From Turritopsis dohrnii (lineage: Eukaryota; Cnidaria; Hydrozoa; Anthoathecata; Oceaniidae): a stretch of 64,000 nucleotides of DNA. Positions within the stretch are counted from its first letter, which is position 1. Every line of letters begins with the position of its first letter. Positions 33,401 to 42,214 of the stretch are shown here, in pieces. The notes under the pieces were generated by a model. The model ran no database searches. It was given only the letters and a program-made list of their open reading frames with translations, and was not told the DNA's origin. The stretch covers positions 310,001 through 374,000 of the forward strand of contig BQMF02000259.1 of NCBI GenBank assembly GCA_027922465.2. Direction: 5' to 3'. The position numbers and the translations under genes were made by a program.

Positions 33401-33509
33401 TATAAATGTCAGTCTCATCATTAGACATATTCTCGTTTTCGTTTATTAAGACCTCTTTTGAAGTGGATTTCGCAGGGTTGGAATCGTTTGGATCAGTATT
33501 TGTGCACAT
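30489..33509 (-). CDS. LINE ORF2: APE endonuclease and reverse transcriptase
   Basis: The 1006-aa protein nicks target DNA and copies the element RNA at the nick. An APE-type endonuclease starts near residue 50 (RVIIGQLNINSL), with the catalytic Glu in ISETKLDSSFP and a SDFHK version of the SDH motif near residue 246. The reverse transcriptase runs from about 540 to 770: NYRPVSILP, LTDLSKAFDVLNHDLLI, SGVPQGSILGPLLFN and the catalytic YADD near residue 724. A C-terminal extension ends CPCRLCKTY. The start ATG is at 33509. The same frame stays open upstream as far as the TGA that ends ORF1, so the two ORFs differ by one stop codon. No internal stop or frameshift is present. Confidence 0.92.
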   Translation of the reverse strand: MCTNTDPNDSNPAKSTSKEVLINENENMSNDETDIYKTLQNFRIKHLNRVIIGQLNINSLRNKFEQLSSIINENLDILLISETKLDSSFPENQFHMRGFSKPFRLDRDASGGGLLLYVREDIPCKLLKCKFQESAEYLLVEINLRKKKWLLCCSYNPKRSLIESHLKVLADELDLNSGSYDNILLFGDFNAETSLPVFGEFNQLYALHNIVKDKTCFKNPDNPSCIDLFVTNSPLSFQDTHTVETGLSDFHKLVLTVLKTHFTKCGSNKVYYRNHKNYCNEKFRWELMGKLDIKDFLGTDMEKTVEKVLNVLDNHAPRKCKYVRGNNAPFMNKQMKKAIMNRSRLKNRYLRCKTDLSWVQYKKQRNKCVNVLRKTKRDYYNNINIKSITDTKKFWKTIKPLFSDKALIKENFTLVENGEIVRNERDVANKFNVYFTSIVPNLGISLNEKLLTEDCEGAHDEISKIISKYQNHPSIKKIKEFHSTGETFSFKHTSLEKIRKAIERLDPQKASQDSDIPTKLIKENCDIFDSVLLNSVNFMYDMCNFPPRLKPSNVTPAFKKGDRSNVQNYRPVSILPNLSKIHEGSMHKQLEDYFNLLFSKYQCGFRKGFNTQHCLLAMLEKCKKSLDNKGHYAALLTDLSKAFDVLNHDLLIAKLHAYGCDTKSLKLLRSYLKGRKQRVKINFAYSDWIEVESGVPQGSILGPLLFNIFLADLFLFTDKVDIASYADDNTPYICGKNDTDIFQKLEKTADVISQWCLDNGMKFNSDKCSFLSNANEDASLLVKDSLIRNSDSQKLLGVTIDKKLTFEKHVSNLCDAASRKLHALSRVAPYMDLEKKQLLMTSYVSSQFSYCPLIWMNHSRGLNNRINRIQERSLRIIYNDFETNFQELLQRNNSVTIHHKNLQFLATEVYKAKKGLSPEIVTEIFDFRVPTYELRGTRENNNINPKTVQWGTETVSYLAPKIWSLVPLEIQEASSINEFKQKIKNWVPTNCPCRLCKTYIQNVGYV

Positions 33510-33578
33510 ATCTGCCTGACAGTCCGAATCAGAAGGGATTATTTCATCTAGGGAAAAATCTACCTGCTGTTCAGCTTG

Positions 33579-34868
33579 TCAGTATTGCTTTTCAATAGAA
33601 CGTAAAAAATTTCTGAGAAGAAGTTTTGTACCTTTTTTGTTAGTATGTAGCTTACTTCCATTCAGATGCATTGGAGGGTTCACATTTTCGTGACTAATAA
33701 AACAGATATTTCGGTCTTCGCATAACTTCTGTACGACTTTGTTGACTTCTCTAGCCTTTTTCGATAAATGATCGCCTCTTGGTACAATCGAAGACACTTT
33801 TACGGTGGTGTGATCCGAAGAACATGCAATAGCGAGATCAATAATTGATTTGGCTGTTCCGATCGGTCCTTCATTTTGACATAAATTATTAGTTCCACAA
33901 TGGAGTATTAAATAGTCAGGCTTTTCTCTAAGCGTTGGTTTCACGTATTGTTCCATGCACGATATTTTAGCTCCAGAAAAAGACTTCACTATAACTTTCT
34001 GGGTGTTATTCAATTTCTCACTGATTTTCCAACCATTAACATGTTTCAGCATACTATCTCCAAGGACATAAGTAACGGGTTTCTTTGAGATAGTTCGATT
34101 GTTCAATGAGTTCGCTTTATTGCTTTCTAACAAGCTTTCATCAATGGGGTAGTTTGCTAGTCTCTCTAAACGTTTTTTTAATGATTCATGTTGAAGTATT
34201 TTGTGCTTCTGGTATTTTTTATTATATGACTCTCTAATGTCTTTCAACTGTTTATCAATACTCAATTGTCTTGCCGAATTTATGAGTACATTGTCATCAC
34301 TAATTGATGTGTTGTTACTAATCGGTTCTTTGTGTTGATGATTAACGCATGTAGCTTCGATATTGTTAACAAGCGATGTGTTTTCTGTGTGAGAGATTTT
34401 GTTATTGTGAAAATCTTGACGCTTAATCAGGGAAACTATAACATCCAGCAAATTCGTCAACTCTTTTAACTGTTCCCTTAGAAATTTATTTTCATTTTGT
34501 GCTTCAGTTATCATGTGATCTTGCTTAACACAACATTCTTTAAATAATGTCATTTCATTTTTAAAGTATGCCAATATATCGGTCTTAACTGATTCTAACT
34601 TACTGTCGACATCTTTATCCAACTGTAAAAACATATTTTCATTCAACTTGATTTCCAGTTCTGTTGAATCCAATAGCGATATATTATCTAACTTATTTGG
34701 TATGAAAGTCAGCCTCTCTTCACAATCTTTTGAAGCATTTTCTGCGAGTTGATTAAACTTTTTGTCCTTAGATCGTGTTACACGTCTTTCCGCCATGTTG
34801 TCTCGCCATGTTGTCTCATGTTCAGATAAAAGAGTGGATAGAGGAGCTGGTCTTGGACTTGAAATCAC
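33579..34868 (-). CDS. LINE ORF1 with SGNH esterase domain
   Basis: The open frame has 429 codons from a GTG. The likely real start is the ATG at 34796 (aacATGGcgg context), giving 405 aa. The N-terminal third is charged, with a probable coiled coil around NENKFLREQLKELTNLLDVI. The C-terminal half is an SGNH hydrolase-like domain: GDSM (nucleophile Ser block), SFSGAKI, HCGTNN (Asn block) and a final HLNGSKLHTNKKG block. Such ORF1 esterases occur in CR1/L2-type LINEs and may help membrane or chromatin association of the RNP. It ends with TGA at 33579-33581, in the same frame as ORF2. Confidence 0.88.
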   Translation of the reverse strand: MISSPRPAPLSTLLSEHETTWRDNMAERRVTRSKDKKFNQLAENASKDCEERLTFIPNKLDNISLLDSTELEIKLNENMFLQLDKDVDSKLESVKTDILAYFKNEMTLFKECCVKQDHMITEAQNENKFLREQLKELTNLLDVIVSLIKRQDFHNNKISHTENTSLVNNIEATCVNHQHKEPISNNTSISDDNVLINSARQLSIDKQLKDIRESYNKKYQKHKILQHESLKKRLERLANYPIDESLLESNKANSLNNRTISKKPVTYVLGDSMLKHVNGWKISEKLNNTQKVIVKSFSGAKISCMEQYVKPTLREKPDYLILHCGTNNLCQNEGPIGTAKSIIDLAIACSSDHTTVKVSSIVPRGDHLSKKAREVNKVVQKLCEDRNICFISHENVNPPMHLNGSKLHTNKKGTKLLLRNFLRSIEKQY

Positions 34869-35064
34869 TGTTGATTACATCTTTTATATGGTGACAAACG
34901 AGTCGTAACATAGCTCAAAAAGGCTATCGAATCACTTGACAAAAACATTGGTGCTAAAGTAGGCAAATAAATTAATATGTTGAAAGTTCATCATTACATA
35001 TGAATTTTTGTAGTAATTCATTTATTGTATTTTTATATACACAAACAGGTAATTTTCTATGGAA

Positions 35065-35228
35065 ATGTTCACGCGGTTCCAAAAAACAGTGTCCGCTATA
35101 AAACGTCCGCTATATAGAGGTTTTTCTACAAGAGTTTGACCGTGATTCAGCCGGTTCCTGGAAAAAGTGTCCACTACTTATAGTGTTCGCTATATATAGC
35201 ATGTCCCCTATAGCCAGGTTTGACTGTA
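35065..35228. repeat. End of a 'tccgctata' DNA transposon family, finishing ttgactgta
   Basis: It contains several gtgtccgctata-like units and ends agccaggtttgactgta, an inverted terminal type seen with TA insertion. It shares about 60 bp with 29682-29755. The opposite end was not found nearby. Confidence 0.55.
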
Positions 35229-35349
35229 TCGTGAAACCTTGTACTTGGGCCTGTAGTTGGGTGTGTATGATGAAAATAAATAAATCAAATTCAGTTTCGA
35301 ATTAATGACCAAAAACGATCTGTGTGTGAACGTCGTATGATGCATGGTG

Positions 35350-36128
35350 TACCTTATCGGGGAAAAAAAAGTCGGGGGTAAGTGACTAATTTTTTGGGCT
35401 AGTGACTAAAATTTTCCCCGACCAAATTTTCCCCCGACTTTTCAACACCCGTCCAAAAATTTCACCCGATTTTTCATTTCCCCGTCCAAAAATTTTCCCC
35501 GGTTTTTTTACTCCCGCCCAAAACATTTCCCCGATTTTTTAGTCCCCGACCGAAACTTTTCCCCGATTTTTGATAATCTCAAGTAGAGTCTATCTATCGA
35601 TTTTCGACTGGAATTATGACGGTCAATCAAAGGAAGGGGAATCGAATGAAGTTGAATCAGTCAATGAGGACGATACAGATTTTTCTGTTACGATTAAGGG
35701 AAACAAAATTGATGTCAGTGAAAATAAAATGGATGTCAGTGAAGATATAATTGATGTTTGTGAAAGCAATATGGATGCCAGTGATGAAAATAATGACGAT
35801 CAAACCTCAAAAACTGTTATTGTATTAGATTGAACTCTTAATTAGTTATTTTGTAATATAATTTTTAGTTCAAATTGAAGGTGTCGACAAAAATTGTGTT
35901 CCATTTTCTACTTGTATTGCAAATTTTGGTCAGGGAAAAGTGACTTATTTAGAAATTTTAGTCGGGGAAAAGCGACTAATTTCGAAATTTTAGTCGGGGA
36001 AAAGCGACTAATTTCGAAATTTTGGTCGGGGAAAAGTGACTAAAATTTCTCGAGGTGACTAAATTTTTCCCCGACCAAAATTTTCCCCGACTAAAATAAA
36101 TCCCGACTTTTTTTTCCCCGATAAGGTA
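35350..36128 (+). mobile_element. Pogo-like element, TACCTTATCGGGG ends, with transposase tail
   Basis: The ends taccttatcggggaaaaaa and tttttccccgataaggta are inverted. Subterminal regions are arrays of gtcggggaaaagtgacta and its complement, six or more per side. The only coding part is 35570-35833. Elements at 36320 and 60213 share the terminal sequence. Confidence 0.8.
35570..35833 (+). pseudogene. Acidic transposase C-terminus retained in a MITE
   Basis: The frame is 87 codons and ends with a natural stop after SKTVIVLD. It is very acidic and contains an internal repeat (KIDVSENKMDVSED, IIDVCESNMDASDE). No catalytic motif is present. Position, orientation and acidity match the tails of pogo-type transposases such as the one at 20727. 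The first codons run into subterminal repeat DNA and are not true coding sequence. Confidence 0.5.
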
Positions 36129-36319
36129 TATCCCCGCTTCCCAGAAAATACACAAAAGAGAAATTTCCCATCAAGAACACACAGCGCGGTGAAATTAAAT
36201 TGTATTAAATATCAAACTTATGCACATACGAAGTTCGAAAATTGCATTGTATCAAAAATTTAAGAAGGTAATTTAGTCAGTGTAACACATTAATAATGTG
36301 GGGGATTCAAATTTTCGAC

Positions 36320-37250
36320 TACCTTATCGGACAAAACTTAGTCGGACAAAAGTGACTAAATTTTTTGGAAGTGACTAAAATTTTGTCCGACTAATAATTT
36401 TGTCCGACTAAACTTTTGTCCGACTAATTATTATGTCCGACTAAATATTTGGTCCAAATCATTTTTTTCAGAATTTTTCTTCTTATCAGTTTAATTACAA
36501 AATTTTAAATATTTATAATTTCTTTATGATTTTTCTTTTTGCTCACCAACGAATACAATATTTTTACATGACTTAGTGATAAATAAACAATTTCTAAAGT
36601 GGTAAAATGTTTTGATAAATAACATCAACGCTCGTTTTCATGATGTTCATTGTTTATTCTCGACCCTTTCGTAAACAGATTGAACCTTTTTAATAGCCTC
36701 GCTTATTCCAGGAAGGAATCCACAGGAAAAGAGAAAAGCACCGGTAATAACAGAAACTTCCGATGAAAGTGATAGCGAGGTAGTTCAAAAGAAAATGAAG
36801 AAGACAGTCATAATGGAAGAAACGCCTGAAGCCAATGCAGGAACCAAAATAGATTTTTATACTGATCAGAAATAAGACATTGAAATTGAAAAATAAAATT
36901 ATACTACAACCCTGATTTTTTTCCGACGACAAAATTGTACCGTCGTGGTATGATGATTTTGTTGGGCATATGTTTTTCACGTCGGCAAAACTGTTAAATA
37001 TGCCTTTCCCCTCGTTTTCCTATACATATCTAGAACTTAGGGTAATCGGCACACTCCCCGCACGCTTTTCGATAATCCTTATCGAAAATAAAGTAAGTTA
37101 TGAAATTTTAGAAAAAGACCAAAATTTTAGTCGGACAATATTATTAGTCGGACAAAAGTGACTAAAATATTTGGAGGTGACTAAAATTTTGTCCGACTAA
37201 TATTTTCGTCCGACTAAAATTTTGTCCGACTAATAATATTGTCCGACTAA
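36320..37250 (+). mobile_element. Pogo-like element, TACCTTATCGGAC left end, right end degraded
   Basis: The left end is taccttatcggacaaaac. Arrays of tagtcggacaaaagtgact lie on both sides. Around 36710-36874 a frame reads PVITETSDESDSEVVQKK and ends KIDFYTDQK plus stop, again an acidic transposase tail. The right terminal sequence is lost: the array runs into ataaaatatataaaatat, and the ASF1 promoter region follows within 300 bp. Confidence 0.65.
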
Positions 37251-37269
37251 AATTATAAAATATATAAAA

Positions 37270-37552
37270 TATATAAAATGCGCCACACGTCGCGCGCGGC
37301 GAGGAGGCGCCAGAAAGTGGTGTATGCGCACGCATGTATTCAAATTAGATCTTGTTGTATAAACTTTTTTCCCGCGCGCGGTCAAGAAAGAAACTATACG
37401 CATCCAAGAAAAAATGTTTATATGTATATAAATTATGAAATTATGTTTTGAAGAAATTAAGATACGATAAAGAAGAAAACATCGCATAATTTTTACAAAC
37501 TGTTTGGGTCTACTGTTGGGAGTCTTTCGTTTTGAAAAGAAGGGGCAATATA
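37270..37552 (+). promoter_or_regulatory. Probable ASF1 promoter and 5' UTR
   Basis: A CpG-rich patch (cgtcgcgcgcggcgaggagg at about 37288, and cccgcgcgcg near 37370) stands out in AT-rich DNA just upstream of the ASF1 start codon. tataaaatatataaaa lies at about 37256-37278. The transcription start itself cannot be placed. Confidence 0.4.
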
Positions 37553-40500
37553 ATGGCGAGGGTGCGAGTTACTAATGTTGTTGTTTTGAATAACCCATGC
37601 AAATTTTTCGATCCATTCCAATTCCAAATAACATTTGAGTGTATGGAGCTGTCTCATGGTAAGTACATCGTATTAATGTCTGTTTCATGGAATTCTCATA
37701 TCATGCTTGTTATTCACTCTTGTTTTTTGTTGACATTTCTTCTGGTCAACCAGAAAAATTGTAGTCATATCTAAAGGTATTGGCTTCTTCAAAAAGCTAT
37801 AGATAGGGTAAGCAGGATCTTTCCTACATAAAAGCATCCAATCATGGAACTTCTTTTATAAAAGTTTATGTAGGAAGAGGTGCTGTCATGATGGAGTTGC
37901 TATGGTTTTGTTTGTTCTATGTATATATATACCATATTTTGAGGCATTTTAAATTTAAAATATTAAGCCTGGATTTTGAAGAAATATTTTGAAGAAATCA
38001 TGTTCAGCCTGCAGTGTCATCCCTCAGATTTCATGAAAAATAGAAAATTAAGAATTGGCAATGATAAGTGTGCCAATCAATGTTGTAGAGCTCGAAAAAC
38101 TGATAAAAAATATGTATGGGATCGTTCCATTATATATAACCAACCATTACAGAGATACAGCGTTGATCAAAAATTTTCATGACGTCACAGACACATCCCC
38201 CTAAAAAATTAGACCCAAATTTTTCATCACCCCATCGCCTGTAAACGTCAGTTACCCCTATTAGTTACCGAGTTAATTTTCCCTAAACGTCGCATTCAAT
38301 TAGGGTCTCAATACAATGGTTTCACACTGATGTCGCATAAATTAAAATAAAATAATCTTTCTCGCAACTCAATCTACCGTTTTGCGTGACAGACAAACAA
38401 ACAAACAGACAGAGAATCGGCTATTAATATATAGATATATAACCATTTTGTCATTTAGTGATTCTAACAAGGCTTCAAACATAGAATGTCTTTCCTAGGT
38501 TTGGATAAAAATCAGTGCTAAATGCACTTTCATATATACCCTCTAATATTATTCATGTCTGATGCTCAAAATCAACAGGTTAGGGTTAGGGTTAGGTTAA
38601 GATATCAGTAAGCAGTGAATTGCTGCTGTCTGTAAATTAAAAACACATTTTGCACTCTGAATAGAAAGATTCGTGTACTGTTTTAACTCATTCGACTCAT
38701 TCAAGCTTTGCCATTTTAATCGTAGCCAATTTGATGGCACATTAATGACTGACGTAAACGTAAACAAGAAGGTGTTTTCCTAGAGAATTAGCAACCAGGC
38801 CAGTATAATATATCATTGAAATTCAAATTCAAATTCAAATTTGTTTTTCCATAGCTGAAACAAAATGACAAAAAAACTAAATATAAATTAGCTAAATAGC
38901 AAGTGGTTAGCTAGTGACTACACATTGTTAAAGTGAGAGAATATACTGTACTACTGTGGTAAATTTTCATGCGTGAAAAACCTCAAAAAGCTGCAAAATG
39001 TTTTCTAGGGATTGCCCAACCTGATATTCATTATTGTTTGAAATTTGCAGCAATTTATTTGCACAGGAAAAAAACGTGACAACGAAAACTAAAAACACTT
39101 ACTCAAACCTAAAGAACATAACATTTAATGAATATTGTATCAAGTTAAACGATTTAGGTTTGCACGGTATCACAATTCGATGTACTATATTTTCTGTATT
39201 ATGTTATCATGCATAGGAAGTAACATTCTTTAACCCTGAGCAGTGTTATTTTGAAAACTTTCAAGATTTTTACAACATTATTTTGTAACCAATGCAAACT
39301 GAAAGTTTAAAGAATGATGCTGCTTTTTTTGAGAACAAAGTATATATGCAGTTATATAACTTTTTGAAAATAATGATAAGAGTTTAAGTAAAGGATCCAA
39401 AATGACCAAATCCATGCACTTTATAATTTGTTCCAAGGGAAAGGTGGATTTGTTTATTATATAATATTTGACCTGGCAGAAATGGGTTTCTCTATGTATT
39501 ACATACTATAATGTAATACACAAGTAATATATACACACATATATAGCTTTAGGCTCTGAAATTCCAACTTGCATGTCTTTGTGAACATGAGAAAAAAAGA
39601 AAAATGGTGCATTTTTATTCAGACATTTTTTTTGATATTGAGGTAGTGCCTCACTCTTTCAAACACAAGATAAATTCTGTGAAAACTTTTTTACATCTCA
39701 TCCTTAGGGAGATATACTTCTGTAATTTTGCTTTGTTGCTATTGGTTGGGTGATTATTTTGCTTTTTTGTGATTCATTGTATTTAAAATCTGTTAAAGTT
39801 TTTGTTTGAAGTTTTTAATACCTTTTTTATGACTTACATTTCTTTGGAATTTTGGCCAAGGTAAAAAGATTTTCTGTTTAGCGAATAATCGCTAAAAAGT
39901 TCAGTGCGTGCACCTTTTTATGGTAGAAAAAAAAATTGATGCAGGTGCTTTTTTTTCTTCCAACGTATACAAAATACTGAATTTGTAGCAGTTTTTAATG
40001 AAGCTGGGCCTACTTCACACTTATTTCACGTGAACTTGTACTTCATTTTGCAAAAAAAACTCGTTATTTGTAACTGTGATAACGGTGCTTTCTAATTTCA
40101 GTTCACTGGATTTGTGTTTTTTGTAAACAAATAAATGGTAACAGCGTAAGACATTGAAGCCCTGACTGCCGTATAATACATATCTCTAATGGTACACCCT
40201 TCGTTTGGATTTCCAACACGAACAACCATACTTCAACTTAGATTAAATTCATCAATCTATTGAAAACAAGAACGAAGATGAAAAGAATCAGAAGCCAAAA
40301 CAAATCTGAAAAAGTTAAGGACTTGTTTAGTGACGAATTTCTAAATTCAAAAAAAAAAAAATACATGCAATGTTTTTTCAATAAAAAAGGCTCGATGCGG
40401 TAGGTAAACAAATGATGCGCGCATGTTCGCTAAACAGAAAATCATTTTATCTTATATGTTTAGATTTCCCTTCCACATCATTATATCTAGGAATCAAATG

Positions 40501-42020
40501 GAAATTACTAATCTGATGTAATTTGTTTGTGTTTAGATCTTGAGTGGAAATTAATTTATGTTGGATCTGCTGAAAATTCTGAATGTGACCAGGTTCTTGA
40601 TACAGTCCTTGTCGGTGATATTCATCCCGGGAAACACATGTTTGTTTTTCAGGTAAATAGGTGAAATGAATCAACTTGGAGCAATTTTTTCTCCAAATTT
40701 TGGGAAAGTCATAAGCCGAATTTAGTTCTTAGGAACGAATTTATAAAATTATGATATTTAGTTGGATGATTTGATATGCATACCTTTCTCTGATGTGGTG
40801 TTTAGGAATTACATGATTTGAAAGGAATTTCTATTTCGTGTAGATAAGCAGAAAATGTGTCATATCATAAGACTTTGTATACATTTTTTCATCTGAAGTA
40901 AATTTGATTTAGAAGGAAATCATTTAAAATCTAAAGAACTTCTTTAATATTTACTTTCAGGCAGACCCCCCTCGACCGGAACTGATACCTGTGACCGATG
41001 TCGTTGGTGTCACTGTTATATTACTAACATGTTCTTACAAAGGAGCAGAATTCATTCGTGTTGGATATTATGTGAATACAGATTATGGTGACCTCGAAAT
41101 GCGAGAAAACCCGCCACCACAAGTTATCCTTGAACAGGTTGGTTATCTTAATATATTAATATATATTAATATATATTAATATATTGTTGGCAGTGGAACA
41201 TTGTTGGTCAATAATAATAGGGAAGTACTTTAAATGCTGTTGAATTAAGGGCCTGATTAAATGAAGCAGCAAGTTGAATGACAGGTCGTTGATAGATTGG
41301 CCTTAAACAGGAAAACCTATACAACTTGAATTATGATTATATGAGCAAGGTTGTCCTGAGTTAACTTAGTTTGCCAAATCAACTCACTTAGTCAGTTATT
41401 CAACTTGAGTCAAACCAGGTCTGCCATCTACATAAAAGGGTCATCATATCTTCTTCAGCTAGATATGCGCTTTTTTTATAAGAACCAGTAAAATCTGACC
41501 TGAGGCTGGCTGTTATTTTTTTAGCCTAATTCAGCCTGAATTGTTGTTTTTTTGTTTTAAGCTTTTAAGAACACAGTTTCAAATTTCAGTTTCATTTGGT
41601 TCTTATTTATCGAACTTCCAGTAAAATAAAAATAAATATTTTTTAAAATAGACTGCTAAAAAGTATTGTTGCTGTTCAATAATGACCCATTTGCACATTT
41701 ATTAAAGGTGAAAAAAAGAACATGAGCTTCTAAACCATTTACCAATGAAAGAATTTTTCATTCATGGATTGTTCTTATTTTACAAGGAAGTTGAGGCTAG
41801 GGTTGTTCTTAATTTATTCTTGTATTTGGCCAAATCTGAGGCTGGTATTCTTATGAAATTATTCTTATAAAACAAAAAACGTGTATTTGCTCATAAAATG
41901 GTCTTTTCCTAATGACAACTGAAATTCGTAAATTTTGTCACCTCTTTCTTCTTCCAGCTTCATCGCAACATCTTAGCAAGTCAGCCACGTGTGACGAAAT
42001 TTCCGATACAGTGGGATTGA
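37553..42020 (+). CDS. ASF1: Histone H3-H4 chaperone ASF1, four exons
   Basis: ASF1 binds the H3-H4 dimer and passes it to CAF-1 or HIRA during nucleosome assembly in the nucleus. Exons are 37553-37658, 40537-40652, 40961-41137 and 41958-42020. All introns are GT-AG with matching phase. The 153-aa product starts MARVRVTNVVVLNNPCKFFD and contains the family blocks PFQFQITFEC, DLEWKLIYVGSA, DQVLDTVLVG, PGKHMFVFQADPP, GVTVILLTCSYKG, EFIRVGYYVN, ENPPP and LHRNILASQPRVTKFPIQWD. That is the complete immunoglobulin-like core. The acidic or phosphorylated tail found in many ASF1 proteins (human is about 204 aa) is absent, because TGA follows directly. Intron 1 is 2.9 kb and carries a MITE. A strong donor (gaggtaagc) lies 28 bp past the stop. 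Confidence 0.95.
38579..38599. repeat. Short interstitial telomere-like repeat
   Basis: gttagggttagggttaggtt contains three TTAGGG units inside ASF1 intron 1. Confidence 0.8.
39868..40443. mobile_element. 576-bp MITE in ASF1 intron 1
   Basis: The ends gattttctgtttagcgaa and ttcgctaaacagaaaatc are 18-bp perfect inverted repeats. The inside includes a short Lys-rich frame (MKRIRSQNKSEKVKDL) of unclear meaning. No target duplication is obvious. It ends only 94 bp before exon 2. Confidence 0.7.
41478..41875. repeat. Dispersed repeat with ttataagaac ends, in ASF1 intron 3
   Basis: The left part (accagtaaaatctgac, agcctgaattgtt) and right part (aaatctgaggctggtattct, attcttataaa) recur at 61455-61935. 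A left-end fragment also occurs at 53490-53560. It is probably an old DNA transposon. Confidence 0.5.
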
Positions 42021-42214
42021 TTTTGGTAGGGCTTTTAATATTCATGAGGTAAGCTTTAATAGGTATCATTTTGCCTATCTTATAGATACCCTCTAAGTTA
42101 CATATTGGTTGAAAGTGTTTTCTTTTCTCCATAATTCCTTAATGTTTCAACTTGAAAAGTTAAGGATCAAGTCATTGCTACCGCATCTTGATAAGTAATT
42201 TAAAATGTAATTTT

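Larger units (their letters stand above)
30230..34900 (-). mobile_element. Near-intact LINE, CR1/L2-like, two ORFs
   Basis: The element reads on the minus strand: short 5' region, ORF1 with an SGNH esterase, ORF2 with APE endonuclease and reverse transcriptase, and a 3' UTR ending in aataaataaataaaatgatg-like repeats near 30240. Both ORFs are undamaged, so the copy is young and may be active. The 5' boundary is not certain. CR1, L2 and related clades are known for esterase ORF1 proteins and microsatellite-like 3' ends instead of poly(A). Confidence 0.85.
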
